Assembly (NCBI RefSeq): GCF_047300855.1
Contig: NZ_CP170197.1
Span: 2,604,001 to 2,668,000, forward strand
From: Sulfuriferula sp047300855
Lineage (GTDB): Bacteria > Pseudomonadota > Gammaproteobacteria > Burkholderiales > Sulfuriferulaceae
DNA: 64,000 nucleotides
Direction of reading: 5' to 3'
A model generated the notes under the pieces. It was not told the origin of the DNA and did no database searches. It worked only from the letters and a program-made list of their open reading frames with translations. Shown one piece after another: positions 33,885 to 42,774 of this stretch; the stretch's first letter is position 1; each line of letters begins with the position of its first letter. The position numbers and the translations under genes were made by a program.

Positions 33885-34400
33885 TTAGCGTTTCTCCAGC
33901 ACAATCAGCGTCGGTGGTTGTAGCGTAGTCGCCACATACATGCCAGGCTCGACCAGCCGCGCGCTCACCACCCCATCAAACGGGGCCCGCAATATGCTGT
34001 CCTGCTGATTTTTACGTGCGATGATGAGACGGGCCTGCGCTTCTTTCGTCATGGCATCCGCTCGGGCTTTGCGCAGTTTGGCTGCATCCAGTTCGGTGGT
34101 TGAACTCACCGCACGACTGTATAACTCTTTGGCACGCCCCAGATCGCGCTCGGCATCCAGGCCTTCTTCCTTGGCGCGTGCGACACCTGCCTCGGCTTCC
34201 ATGACTCGCGCCTGATAAATGGTGTCATCCAGCGCCACTAATGGCTGGCCTTTTTTGACCCGCTGACCCACGCTGACAAATACGCTTTTGACTACGCCAG
34301 AAACCGGTGTGGTAAGCGGTATGCCATGTAATCGGGTAGCCTCCCCCGCCCATGCAGACGTGCAGCCCAGTAGTAATACCAGTGCCCATAAAGCTTTCAT
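33885..34400 (-). CDS. Short periplasmic efflux adaptor (HlyD/MFP family)
   Basis: 171 residues, about half the usual adaptor length. The signal peptide (LVLLLGCTSAWA) is followed by a lipoyl half-motif (TPVSGVVKSVFVSVGQRVKKGQPLVALDD). A coiled-coil hairpin (about 65-135) and the second lipoyl half (ILRAPFDGVVSARLVEPGMYV) follow. The beta-barrel and membrane-proximal domains are missing. Its stop lies three bases beyond the palindromic element, but the C-terminus TLIVLEKR looks natural for a minimal adaptor. A TolC-type gene lies upstream on the same strand; no inner-membrane pump is nearby. Confidence 0.8.
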   Translation of the reverse strand: MKALWALVLLLGCTSAWAGEATRLHGIPLTTPVSGVVKSVFVSVGQRVKKGQPLVALDDTIYQARVMEAEAGVARAKEEGLDAERDLGRAKELYSRAVSSTTELDAAKLRKARADAMTKEAQARLIIARKNQQDSILRAPFDGVVSARLVEPGMYVATTLQPPTLIVLEKR

Positions 34401-34405
34401 AAAAC

Positions 34406-35704
34406 CTATCCTTTTGGTTGTTTATCCGCCAGCGCCACGATGTCAGCCAGCGGCTTGCCCGCCAATGCCTCCAGCCGGGCCAGCGCCAGCGCCAGCCGAT
34501 ATTCCACGCGACGTGCCCGCAGTGAAGCGACCAAAGTCTGCGCCATGCTGTCACCCAGATTGGTTTTAAGCTCGAGTTCGTAATCGGCGCGACTGCGGTC
34601 CAGTGCCACGTCGCGGTATTTGATCTGCTCCTCGGCTGCAGGCCGGCTGCTACCCTGCAACTGCTGGATTTCCAGCAGTGTTTCCAACAAACTTTGTGCT
34701 ATCTGCATACGAAGTTTGTCAGCACCCGCCTGCAGTTTCTGAAACTGCGCCTGTTCACGCGCGATACGGGCATCCACACGCCTACCCTGATAAAGCGGCC
34801 ATGACAGGATCAGCCCAGCACTGACACTATCGCGCGTAATCGAAGTGCGGCTGTAATCCGCTGCCACCATTTCCGCATCCAGGCTGGGGGAAGTCTCATG
34901 ACGCAAACCAGCCAGACGCTGCTGCGCGGCCGCCAGCAATTGCAACTGAGCCAGCATCAGGTGATTGTGCGCCAGCACCCAAGGCAGCAGTGTTTCATAT
35001 TCGGGCAGCTTTGCATTGTTATTGGGCAACTTGGGATCTTCAAGGTCGGAAGCCAGAACGTCTGGACGGTTAAGGGCATTTGCCAACAACGCCCGTGTGA
35101 TGCGTTGCTGTGCCAGGCTGGCGTTGCGCTTTTCACGCAGATCCTGGTAACGCGCCTCCAGTATGGCAAAATCGGGACGTGACATTTGCCCGACTTTAAC
35201 GCGGTCGCGCGCGTTATCCATCGCGACATAAGCCACCGCCATGAATTCATTGTCGGCCGCATATTGCTGGTCGGCGAGCAGCACGTCGAAATAACGCGAC
35301 ATGATGTTTAAACGGCGCTGGTCGCGCGTATCGAGCAAGGCGTCTTCACGCGCGTTTACCTCAGCACGAGCCGCACCCAGGGAATATTCGGTGCGCGAAA
35401 AATCATACACATTTTTACGCGCCACGATACGTGCGCTGTTGTCAGCACTCCATGCATCCGATCCAACAGTGGGGCGCCCCTGACGCAATATCCCCTCAAA
35501 GCTGACAGTCAGGTCACGCCGCGCAGCCGCAGCCTGCTCATCTGCCTGTGCTGCGGCAAGATCCGCTTGGGCAGTGCGTAAATCAGGATGCTGCGCATCC
35601 ACTGCAGCGAGCGCTTCGGCCAAGGTCAATGCGTGGGCCGGTACTCCCATCGCCACCGCACCGGCCAGCATCGTGGCCGCAAAGAGATGACGCGGATGAA
35701 TCAT
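34406..35704 (-). CDS. TolC-family outer-membrane efflux protein
   Basis: 432 residues. A signal peptide to about A25 precedes LTLAEALAAVDAQHPDLRTAQADL, the usual OEP start. Two OEP-type repeats of long helices then follow, with a weak beta part (LILSWPLYQGRRVDARI in the second repeat). It should form a trimeric channel with the adaptor encoded five bases downstream. Its ATG overlaps the stop of the upstream thioredoxin-fold gene by four bases, so the three genes form one operon. Confidence 0.87.
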   Translation of the reverse strand: MIHPRHLFAATMLAGAVAMGVPAHALTLAEALAAVDAQHPDLRTAQADLAAAQADEQAAAARRDLTVSFEGILRQGRPTVGSDAWSADNSARIVARKNVYDFSRTEYSLGAARAEVNAREDALLDTRDQRRLNIMSRYFDVLLADQQYAADNEFMAVAYVAMDNARDRVKVGQMSRPDFAILEARYQDLREKRNASLAQQRITRALLANALNRPDVLASDLEDPKLPNNNAKLPEYETLLPWVLAHNHLMLAQLQLLAAAQQRLAGLRHETSPSLDAEMVAADYSRTSITRDSVSAGLILSWPLYQGRRVDARIAREQAQFQKLQAGADKLRMQIAQSLLETLLEIQQLQGSSRPAAEEQIKYRDVALDRSRADYELELKTNLGDSMAQTLVASLRARRVEYRLALALARLEALAGKPLADIVALADKQPKG

Positions 35705-36213
35705 TGCTGCGCTTGCTGTTTGTAGGCTGCAAACGGCTTGTCCTTATAGACACCGTCCACCACGTAGCGTCCAAGCAACAGGAATTCATTCGCGTCTTTG
35801 GTAACACCAATGTAACGGGTAATCAGATCGCCATGGGTATCGAAAAACAAGAAAGTGGGTGTAGCACGGGCACGGTTTTTAAGTGCAAAGTCTTTCTCGG
35901 TGGTATTGACGCCCTTGAAATCAACCATGGGTGTATCGCCTTTCACATCCATCTCGAACACCAGGAAATGTTTGCGGTAATAATCCTGCACCTCGGACTG
36001 GTTGAGAACAGTGGATTTCATGCGTTCGCAAAATGGACAATCGGCCATCTGAAACATGATGAGCACGCCGGTCTTGCCTTCCTTACGCGCGGTTTGCAGT
36101 TCACTTTTGAAATCTCCCAGCTTGGGCTGGAAAAAATAGGTCTGCACATCGCGCACCTCGGCAATGGTCGTAGTGGCAAACAGCAGCAAGGCCAAACCTA
36201 GCACGCGTAGCAT
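35701..36213 (-). CDS. Periplasmic thioredoxin-fold protein (CPFC)
   Basis: 170 residues. A signal peptide (LGLALLLFATTTIA) is followed by a thioredoxin fold with the active site ADCPFCERMKSTVL near residue 59 and the cis-Pro in RARATPTFLFFDTHG. It resembles SoxW/thioredoxin_2 proteins. It probably reduces or exchanges periplasmic disulfides. It is coupled by ATGA to the TolC-type gene. A TlpA-like gene lies 37 bases upstream, so two thiol proteins precede the export genes. Why a thioredoxin sits with an efflux pair is unclear. Confidence 0.83.
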   Translation of the reverse strand: MLRVLGLALLLFATTTIAEVRDVQTYFFQPKLGDFKSELQTARKEGKTGVLIMFQMADCPFCERMKSTVLNQSEVQDYYRKHFLVFEMDVKGDTPMVDFKGVNTTEKDFALKNRARATPTFLFFDTHGDLITRYIGVTKDANEFLLLGRYVVDGVYKDKPFAAYKQQAQQ

Positions 36214-36250
36214 CTGTCGTCTCCTTCATTCCCCCGCATTTTGCGGGTGG

Positions 36251-36715
36251 TTATTTTTTTACTGTACTTTTGCTATTGATATAACTTTCCACAGCCTGTT
36301 GGGTAATCCCGCCCACCTGATAGGCAACCAACTTACCCTCCGGGTTATACAGATAAGTGGTTGGCAAACCCTGTAGCGGACCGAACTGTGCGGCAATCTT
36401 AGAGTTTCCCAACACAATTGGATAGCTGATAAACATACTATCGGCAAAATCCAGCACCTGTTTAGGATTCTGGTATTCCATGGCGATGCCGATCACCTCC
36501 AGCCGCGAGTTTTTGTACTTGTCGTGCAGTGCACTCAAGGCAGGTATCTCGTCAAGGCAAGGCGGACACCAGGTCGCCCAGAAATTCACCAGCACCCACT
36601 TCCCCTTGTAGCTTTCCAGCGTGTGCACCTTGCCCTTGCTGTCGGTCAGGCTGAATGCAGAGGCAGTGGTGGTCACTGCGAGCATGGCCAGTAACAGCAA
36701 AATTCGTTTCAACAT
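36251..36715 (-). CDS. TlpA-family thiol-disulfide oxidoreductase (CPPC)
   Basis: 154 residues. The signal peptide is LLLLAMLAVTTTASA. The active site NFWATWCPPCLDEIPALSAL gives CPPC near residue 50, and the cis-Pro is in QGLPTTYLYNPEGKLV. It is a typical ResA/TlpA periplasmic reductant of apocytochromes or other thiols. It is first of four minus-strand genes (TlpA, CPFC, TolC, adaptor). A short hairpin, CCCGCATTTTGCGGG (36233-36247), follows its stop. It is divergent from the aspartase gene. Confidence 0.88.
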   Translation of the reverse strand: MLKRILLLLAMLAVTTTASAFSLTDSKGKVHTLESYKGKWVLVNFWATWCPPCLDEIPALSALHDKYKNSRLEVIGIAMEYQNPKQVLDFADSMFISYPIVLGNSKIAAQFGPLQGLPTTYLYNPEGKLVAYQVGGITQQAVESYINSKSTVKK

Positions 36716-36765
36716 GCATAAACTCCTATAATTGCAAATTTGTTTAAATTGCCCGCCATTAAACC

Positions 36766-38166
36766 ATGACCGACTATCGCATTGAACAAGACTCGCTGGG
36801 AAAGTTTAAAGTTCCGGCCGACGCCTGGTATGGCATCCAGACTGCGCGCGCAGTGGAAAATTTCCCAATATCGGGGCGCATGCCGGATACCGACTTCATC
36901 CGTGCCCATGTGCAAATCAAGCTCGCCGCGGCACGCGCCAACTGCCAGTCGGACTGGCTCACTCCCACCCAGCGCGATGCCATCGCCAGCGCGTGCGAGC
37001 GCATCCTGGCAGGCGAACTGCTGGATCAGTTCGTGGTAGACCGCTTTCAGGCGGGTGCGGGCACCAGCCACAACATGAACAGCAACGAAGTCATCGCCAA
37101 CCTTGCCAACGTAGCGCTGGGAGGTGAAAAAGGCCAGTACGCACCGATCCACCCCAATGACCATGTCAACATGGGGCAGAGCACCAACGACACCATCCCC
37201 ACCGCGATTCGCCTGGCACTGCTGGCCAAGCTGCCGCGCCTGCTGGCGGCCAGCGAATCCATGGCAGCCGTGTTAGAGCAGATTGCCGGGCGCGAGCACG
37301 ACACCGTCAAAAGCGGCCGCACTCATTTACAGGATGCGGTGCCGACCACCATCGGCCGCGAGTTCGCCGCCTACGCCTGGACCCTGCGCCGCGCCGCAAC
37401 CAACCTTGCCGCCGTACGCCCGCTACTGTGCCAGACCGGTCTGGGAGGGTCGGCTGCGGGTACCGGGCTGAATACCTCACCCGACTACGCGGATCGCGTA
37501 GCCGCCGAACTGGCTGCGCTGACCGGGGAAGCCATCGGCGTGGGCGATCTGGCTGCGCAAATGCAATCCATGTTCGACATGCAGGCGCTGTCCGCTGCGC
37601 TGCGCGGGCTGGCCCTGGAACTGACCCGTATCGCCAACGATCTGCGCCTGCTGGCTTCCGGTCCGCGCACCGGGCTGGGCGAGATCACCCTGCCGCCGGT
37701 GCAGCCCGGCTCTTCCATCATGCCCGGCAAGGTCAATCCGGTAATGTTCGAAATGCTGAACCAGGTGTGCTATCAGGTGTTGGGGCAGGACGCTGCCGTA
37801 GCCTACATGACTCAGGCCGGGCAACTGGAACTCAACGTGATGATGCCGGCGCTCGGTTCGGCCCTGTTCGATGCCATGGACTGGCTCACCAACGCGATGA
37901 ACGCCACCACCGAGAAAAATCTCAAGGGACTGGTGGTCAACCGCGAGCGCTGCGAACGTTTCATCCACGACAGCGTCGGACTGGCGACCCTGCTGAATAC
38001 CCGCATCGGCTATATGAGAGCGGCAGAAATTGCCAAGGAATCGGAGCAAACCGGCAAGCCGGTACGCGAGATTGTCACCGCCCATAAACTGATGAGCGAG
38101 GACGAATTCAATGCCCTGGTGTTACAAGCCGCGCACGGCGAAGGGAGCGGCGGCGGGGGAGGCTGA
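36766..38166 (+). CDS. aspA: Aspartate ammonia-lyase (aspartase/fumarase superfamily)
   Basis: 466 residues. Superfamily signature GSSIMPGKVNPV with the catalytic Ser is present, as are AGAGTSHNMNSNEVIAN, HPNDHVNMGQSTNDTIPTA and KSGRTHLQDAVP. The segment after the signature (NPVMFEMLNQVCYQVLGQD) and QLELNVMMP follow aspartase more than fumarase C (NPTQCEALTMV). It should convert aspartate to fumarate and ammonia. Class II fumarase is the alternative; I put aspartase first. It ends in an odd GEGSGGGGG tail. Confidence 0.8.
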   Translation: MTDYRIEQDSLGKFKVPADAWYGIQTARAVENFPISGRMPDTDFIRAHVQIKLAAARANCQSDWLTPTQRDAIASACERILAGELLDQFVVDRFQAGAGTSHNMNSNEVIANLANVALGGEKGQYAPIHPNDHVNMGQSTNDTIPTAIRLALLAKLPRLLAASESMAAVLEQIAGREHDTVKSGRTHLQDAVPTTIGREFAAYAWTLRRAATNLAAVRPLLCQTGLGGSAAGTGLNTSPDYADRVAAELAALTGEAIGVGDLAAQMQSMFDMQALSAALRGLALELTRIANDLRLLASGPRTGLGEITLPPVQPGSSIMPGKVNPVMFEMLNQVCYQVLGQDAAVAYMTQAGQLELNVMMPALGSALFDAMDWLTNAMNATTEKNLKGLVVNRERCERFIHDSVGLATLLNTRIGYMRAAEIAKESEQTGKPVREIVTAHKLMSEDEFNALVLQAAHGEGSGGGGG

Positions 38167-38220
38167 TCGCGTCCGTTTGACAGGCATTATGAAAGACGCC
38201 CCAATGACGCTGGGCCGTCT

Positions 38221-38805
38221 TTAGCTTCTCTCTGAGTGTCCAGAGCCAGCCTTCTCATCGGGCTCATCACTCCCCTTGCCGTGAGATTCTGCCGCATGGG
38301 TGAAGTACAGTGCCACACCGATCAGCGCAATACCGGCGCCCAGATAAAGCAAGTCCAAAGGATTGTTCATCTGTATTTGCAATGCCTTCTCGAACAGGGT
38401 GACGATCAGAATCATCAGGACGACTTTGGCGAGACGTTGTTTCAAGTCATCCAGGTTGTTGATCACCAGAATCTTGCTGGACGCGCGGCTGCCGTGTGCC
38501 TCGTCAATGTCGCTGATGAACAGCTCGTACAGGCCGAGTGAAAAAATCAGCATGAAGGTGGCGAGCAGATAGCCATCCACCACTTCCACCACATGGGTAA
38601 TTGTCTCATCGTGGATCGCCTTGCGCGCATCGGCCGACAAACCCGGATCCGCGTAATGCACGACATGGCCGACCAGATACACCACATCCACCGTCGCCAT
38701 GTACATGACCGCCACCGCAGCAGCCATGCTTGCCACCACTGCCAGCACCACCATATACCGACTGCGCCACAATGCAGCCTCGAACATTAATTCCAGGAAT
38801 TTCAC
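38221..38805 (-). CDS. UPF0114 (YqhA-type) membrane protein
   Basis: 194 residues from a GTG at 38805, which has AGGAG six bases upstream. The open frame extends much further, but the upstream part is Cys/Gly-rich and non-coding. It has four transmembrane helices with family cues LELMFEAALWRSRYMVV and LLATFMLIFSLGLYELFISDID. The long charged C-terminal tail follows the last helix. Function is unknown. Its start overlaps the stop of the membrane gene at 38802 by four bases (GTGA), so they are coupled. Confidence 0.82.
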   Translation of the reverse strand: MKFLELMFEAALWRSRYMVVLAVVASMAAAVAVMYMATVDVVYLVGHVVHYADPGLSADARKAIHDETITHVVEVVDGYLLATFMLIFSLGLYELFISDIDEAHGSRASSKILVINNLDDLKQRLAKVVLMILIVTLFEKALQIQMNNPLDLLYLGAGIALIGVALYFTHAAESHGKGSDEPDEKAGSGHSERS

Positions 38806-39203
38806 ACTTGCTCCTCTATGCCAAACCAACGGTGCAAAACCTTGCGCGGCAAATACCTGGCAATGATTATTATCGCAGATGCGCCCACCACCGCTGCCGC
38901 CAGCAACATCACAAAATCTTGCCGGGGATGGCCTTGCAGTCGGATTTCCAGCGCCGCCAGAGCAGTCGAGACCAGCAATGCCAGCATGCGCCATACCGGT
39001 GCCTGAGCGGTTATGCGCAGTCGCGCCACTGAGCCCAGTACCAGAACAGCAAATACAGCATAACTCAGGCCGTAGCTCAATTGCAGCGTGCCGACAGCAG
39101 GCATTTGCAACCTCAACCAGTAGTGAATGGCGTACGACAGCAGCACCCACACGATCGCACCCCCGGACCATTCAATCCATTTTGTTTTTTTCATCCGTGG
39201 CAT
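38802..39203 (-). CDS. Four-helix membrane protein of unknown function
   Basis: 133 residues with four hydrophobic segments and a basic C-terminal end (RYLPRKVLHRWFGIEEQV). The start may be 39203 or 39194 (MKKTKW); neither has a clear ribosome site. It is coupled to the UPF0114 gene. No motif identifies a function. Confidence 0.65.
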   Translation of the reverse strand: MPRMKKTKWIEWSGGAIVWVLLSYAIHYWLRLQMPAVGTLQLSYGLSYAVFAVLVLGSVARLRITAQAPVWRMLALLVSTALAALEIRLQGHPRQDFVMLLAAAVVGASAIIIIARYLPRKVLHRWFGIEEQV

Positions 39204-39305
39204 TATACCCGCTGGACCTGCCGTTTATCGACACACCGGTTTTACAAAATGGCGGATAAGCCCTAGAATTTTCTCACTACACCCAAAACAAATATCCGGC
39301 GCCCC

Positions 39306-40901
39306 ATGCACCTCAATCTTGCGCTTCCTGTTCCTGATCCAAGCTTAAGCCATCTCGCCGAAACACGTCCCAAACACTTGCAAGCATGGCTGGATCGTTT
39401 ACCTGTTGCCAATTTGCATGAATCAGCGCAAGCACTGTGGCTCTCTCTCGCAGCACAAAACCGCCAGGCTATAGCAGATGACTCCCGCCAGAAACTGCTG
39501 GAACTATACCGCGTCACCGTACACACATTGACTGGCGCCATTAAACTGCAAATCAGTGACGCTGCCTTGCCATTGCCGGAAAAACAGCACCAGCTTGCAA
39601 CACTGGCACGCGAACTCCTGATCGAATTAGCCAACGGTTACAAGATAGTGCTACAGGCGAGCAGCGGACGCCTTCTCAGTTTCCGCAGCAAGCCGGATCA
39701 GACGCAAACCATGCAGCGCATTTTGTCCGCCAATTCGCGCCTGCTGACCTTGTGTTACGAAGGCTACGCGGATGTCCCGACCGGCCTGTGGTCAGAAATA
39801 CATCAAATCTACCGTTATGCCGTTCACCAGAATGTACAGGATGACATCATCACCGACACACCTCCCGCCAGCGTCAGTCAACTCTATCGTCTGTGCTTAC
39901 TGATTGCCACGGCAGATCCCTACCGTCTGACTCTGGGCGAGGTCAGCAAAGTGCTCGATCTGCTGAGACTGTATGGCGACATTGCACAGGCCCAGCCACT
40001 GACAACACCGGTACAGACCAATGGCCTTTTTTTGATCAGCCCGGATAAGGACCAGCCGCCGCTGCCATTATTCCGTTATACCGGCACCACTGATCCAGCC
40101 CGTGACTATTTGTTCAACACCCTGGAACTCGCACGTCGACTCCACCAGTTATTCAGCCTTCTCAAGTCAGGCAAAACGGCAGCTCAACTGGGATTGCCAG
40201 CTTATGCAGACGAGGCTACCTATCAGGGTTTATTGCAGCGGCTGATACGCAATTGGGGACACGAACCAAGCCGGCATTTCAGCCGGCGCGGTGGAAGCGA
40301 TGACGAGGCGGAACTCTGTACCGGCATCCGGGCAATCCATGGCTTTCTGCTCGCTGCGCACTCCACGCCCGATAACACCCAACAAGGCACGTTGGACCCA
40401 GACGAAATCAGCATCAGCACCATTTCGGCGCTTGGCCGCAACCATCGTACCGACACCATCGCGACCCATTGGATCGTGACCAATGACAGCGCCAGTGGGC
40501 TGGCCCTGCATAAACGCAACAGCACCAGCGTCAATCTGAAAGTGGGCGAGGTGGTGGCGGTACGCTCACACCAGCTACCGCACTGGAATATAGGCGTGGT
40601 GCGCTGGTTGCGTAACTCCCCTGCCGACCGGATTGAGTTCGGCCTGCAAATGTTGTCACCCAATCCACAGCCGGTATGGATACGCAATGCAGTAGGCCGA
40701 ATCCGCACCAATCAGCCAGCCTTGCTGTTACCAGCCAACCCGATACTGCAGTTGCCTCAGCAGCTTTTGGTACCACGCGGCGTTTACGTTCCGGATATAC
40801 CGCTCGAATTAAGCGCGGCAACCAACAGCAGCATACTGCCCGGCAAAGTATTGGAACACACCCACAACTTCGATTTATTTGAATTCCAGGAAATCAGCTA
40901 G
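39306..40901 (+). CDS. Hypothetical protein with PilZ-like C-terminal region
   Basis: 531 residues, soluble. The N-terminal 330 residues are helical (HLQAWLDRLPVANLHESAQALW at the start). The C-terminal part is beta-rich, with THWIVTNDSASGLALHKR, where NDSASG resembles the PilZ (D/N)xSxxG motif. GEVVAVRSH and WNIGVVRWLRNSPADRIEFGLQML follow, fitting a PilZ-type barrel. RNHR just before it is a poor match to RxxxR. It may therefore bind c-di-GMP. Two c-di-GMP enzymes are encoded in this window. No close operon partner is seen. Confidence 0.6.
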   Translation: MHLNLALPVPDPSLSHLAETRPKHLQAWLDRLPVANLHESAQALWLSLAAQNRQAIADDSRQKLLELYRVTVHTLTGAIKLQISDAALPLPEKQHQLATLARELLIELANGYKIVLQASSGRLLSFRSKPDQTQTMQRILSANSRLLTLCYEGYADVPTGLWSEIHQIYRYAVHQNVQDDIITDTPPASVSQLYRLCLLIATADPYRLTLGEVSKVLDLLRLYGDIAQAQPLTTPVQTNGLFLISPDKDQPPLPLFRYTGTTDPARDYLFNTLELARRLHQLFSLLKSGKTAAQLGLPAYADEATYQGLLQRLIRNWGHEPSRHFSRRGGSDDEAELCTGIRAIHGFLLAAHSTPDNTQQGTLDPDEISISTISALGRNHRTDTIATHWIVTNDSASGLALHKRNSTSVNLKVGEVVAVRSHQLPHWNIGVVRWLRNSPADRIEFGLQMLSPNPQPVWIRNAVGRIRTNQPALLLPANPILQLPQQLLVPRGVYVPDIPLELSAATNSSILPGKVLEHTHNFDLFEFQEIS

Positions 40902-41094
40902 GCGTTTGTGGAAATTCAACATCCGGGTCAGCCCTGTCCAAACACCCCGCCATCATCAATACTGCACACCTTCGGCAAATTTGAAGACACCCGACCCGGT
41001 CTGAACGAATTCTTTTGAGTGGTGCCCAAATTGTCCTGGGCATCCAGCCAAGCGCCAGACGATATAATGCAGAATGGAAAAAGAGGTATTTACC

Positions 41095-41688
41095 ATGCAA
41101 GACATACTCGTACTTTATTACAGCCAGAACGGCGCAGTTAAACAGCTGGCGCAGATTATCGCGCACGGCATAGATTCCGTGCCCGGTGCACAGGCGCGCA
41201 TCCGCACCGTACCCAAGGTGGCGTCCGTCACTCAAACCGCAGCCCCACCGGTACCGGAAAGCGGTGCCCCCTATGTTGAACTGGAGGATCTGCAGCAATG
41301 CATCGGCGTCGCGCTCGGTAGCCCCACGCGTTTTGGCAACATGGCAGCACCCATGAAATATTTCTGGGACGGTACAGCCGGGCTGTGGATGAAAGGAGCG
41401 CTGGCAGGCAAACCGGCGGCAGTGTTTACCTCCACTTCCAGCATGCACGGCGGGCAGGAGACCACGCTGCTGTCGATGATGATGCCACTGCTGCACCATG
41501 GCATGATAGTGCTCGGCATCCCCTATACCGAACCCGAGCTCACCGCTACCGCCGGCGGCGGCACGCCTTACGGCGCCAGCCATGTGGCCGGAGCGGAAGG
41601 CGATCGACCGATCAGCGAAGACGAACGCAAACTTGCATTCGCGCTCGGCAAGCGACTCGCGCAAACAGCATTGAAGCTGGCCGTATGA
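41095..41688 (+). CDS. wrbA: NAD(P)H:quinone oxidoreductase, WrbA family
   Basis: 197 residues from the ATG at 41095 (AGAGG upstream). Flavodoxin-like fold with the FMN-binding ILVLYYSQNGAVKQLAQIIA loop, GSPTRFGNMAAPMKYFWD and TSTSSMHGGQETTLLSMM, all typical of WrbA. It reduces quinones by two electrons. Its stop overlaps the ATG of the HugZ-like gene (ATGA), so a redox/haem operon is likely, with DUF2069 next. Confidence 0.92.
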   Translation: MQDILVLYYSQNGAVKQLAQIIAHGIDSVPGAQARIRTVPKVASVTQTAAPPVPESGAPYVELEDLQQCIGVALGSPTRFGNMAAPMKYFWDGTAGLWMKGALAGKPAAVFTSTSSMHGGQETTLLSMMMPLLHHGMIVLGIPYTEPELTATAGGGTPYGASHVAGAEGDRPISEDERKLAFALGKRLAQTALKLAV

Positions 41689-42377
41689 GCAATATCGACG
41701 CACGACGCTTGCTACGCCGGCAACAGCACGGGGTGCTGTCTACGCTATCGAAAAAACTCGATGGCTACCCGTTCGGCTCGGTTACCCCTTTTGTACTGGA
41801 TCATCAGGCACGCCCGGTCATCCTCATCAGCACGCTGGCCGAGCATACCAAGAATATCGCGGCAGACCCACGCGTCAGCCTGCTGGCACACGATTCCAGT
41901 ACCGACATACAAGCCAACGCGCGGGTGACAATCGTTGGCCATTGCACCCGCATGGAAGATCAGACTGCGCTCAGGGCACGCTATTTGCGCTATTTTCCGG
42001 GAGCTGCCGATTACTTTGCCACCCATGATTTTTTCTTTTACCGGATTGAGCCGGCGCATATCCGTTTTATTGGCGGCTTTGGCGCGATCCACTGGATCGA
42101 AGTCAGCAGTTTTGCCGCACCAGAGAACCAGCTGGCGGCTCAGGAGGACGCGATCATCGCGCATATGAATACGGACCATCAGCACAACCTGGCGGCTTAT
42201 TGTCGCCATTTTCATGGCGTGGATACCAGCTCGGCACACATGATCGGAATCGATACCGATGGATTCGATGTGCGTGCCGGCGCACATCAGCTGCGCTTCG
42301 ATTTCAACCAGCCGGTGCTGGATGCACAAAGTGCTCGTAGCGCACTGGTTGCCATGGCCGAGGCATGCCGCGCATGA
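41685..42377 (+). CDS. HugZ-like haem utilisation/pyridoxamine-oxidase-fold protein
   Basis: 230 residues. A split-barrel flavin/haem domain (ARRLLRRQQHGVLSTLSKKLDGYPFGSVTPFV type start, then LAEHTKNIAADPRVSLL) is followed by a DUF2470 domain at about 150-228. The latter has the haem-ligand-like HMNTDHQHNLAAYCRHF and IGIDTDGFDVRAG. HugZ proteins degrade haem or bind it. It is coupled to wrbA upstream and DUF2069 downstream by four-base overlaps. Confidence 0.88.
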   Translation: MSNIDARRLLRRQQHGVLSTLSKKLDGYPFGSVTPFVLDHQARPVILISTLAEHTKNIAADPRVSLLAHDSSTDIQANARVTIVGHCTRMEDQTALRARYLRYFPGAADYFATHDFFFYRIEPAHIRFIGGFGAIHWIEVSSFAAPENQLAAQEDAIIAHMNTDHQHNLAAYCRHFHGVDTSSAHMIGIDTDGFDVRAGAHQLRFDFNQPVLDAQSARSALVAMAEACRA

Positions 42378-42733
42378 AGCGCATCGTCGTACTACATTAC
42401 GCCAGCATTGCCAGCCTGATCGCACTGATATTCCTGCTGGTGGCATGGGAAGGCTGGCTCGCACCGCTCAAACCCGGCGGTTCGATGCTGATTCTTAAAG
42501 TATTACCTCTGCTATTTCCTCTGTTCGGCATCCTGCGCGGCAAGCGTTATACCTACCAGTGGGCCTCCATGCTGATTCTGCTTTACTTCACCGAGGGTGT
42601 GGTGCGGGCCTGGTCGGACCAAGGATTATCGGCATGGCTTGCCGGAGGTGAAATTACCCTCTCGACCATTTTCTTTCTTAGCGCCATTTACTACGCACGC
42701 GATCTCGGACGCCTTGCCCATAGTGATCATTAG
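42374..42733 (+). CDS. DUF2069 membrane protein
   Basis: 119 residues from the ATG at 42374, which overlaps the previous stop. Four transmembrane helices carry the DUF2069 pattern (LKVLPLLFPLFGILRGKRYTYQWASMLILLYFTEGVVRA type). It is inner-membrane and its role is unknown. In many betaproteobacteria a wrbA-DUF2069 pair is seen, which supports the call. Confidence 0.87.
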   Translation: MKRIVVLHYASIASLIALIFLLVAWEGWLAPLKPGGSMLILKVLPLLFPLFGILRGKRYTYQWASMLILLYFTEGVVRAWSDQGLSAWLAGGEITLSTIFFLSAIYYARDLGRLAHSDH

Positions 42734-42774
42734 TGGGATGATTTCGCAATCATAATTCACCAGGTTCACCCGGG

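Noticed and set aside
38806..39171. Extended N-terminus of the UPF0114 gene
   Set aside because: The upstream frame is a shadow of the membrane gene at 38802; a GTG with good AGGAG at 38805 is the start.
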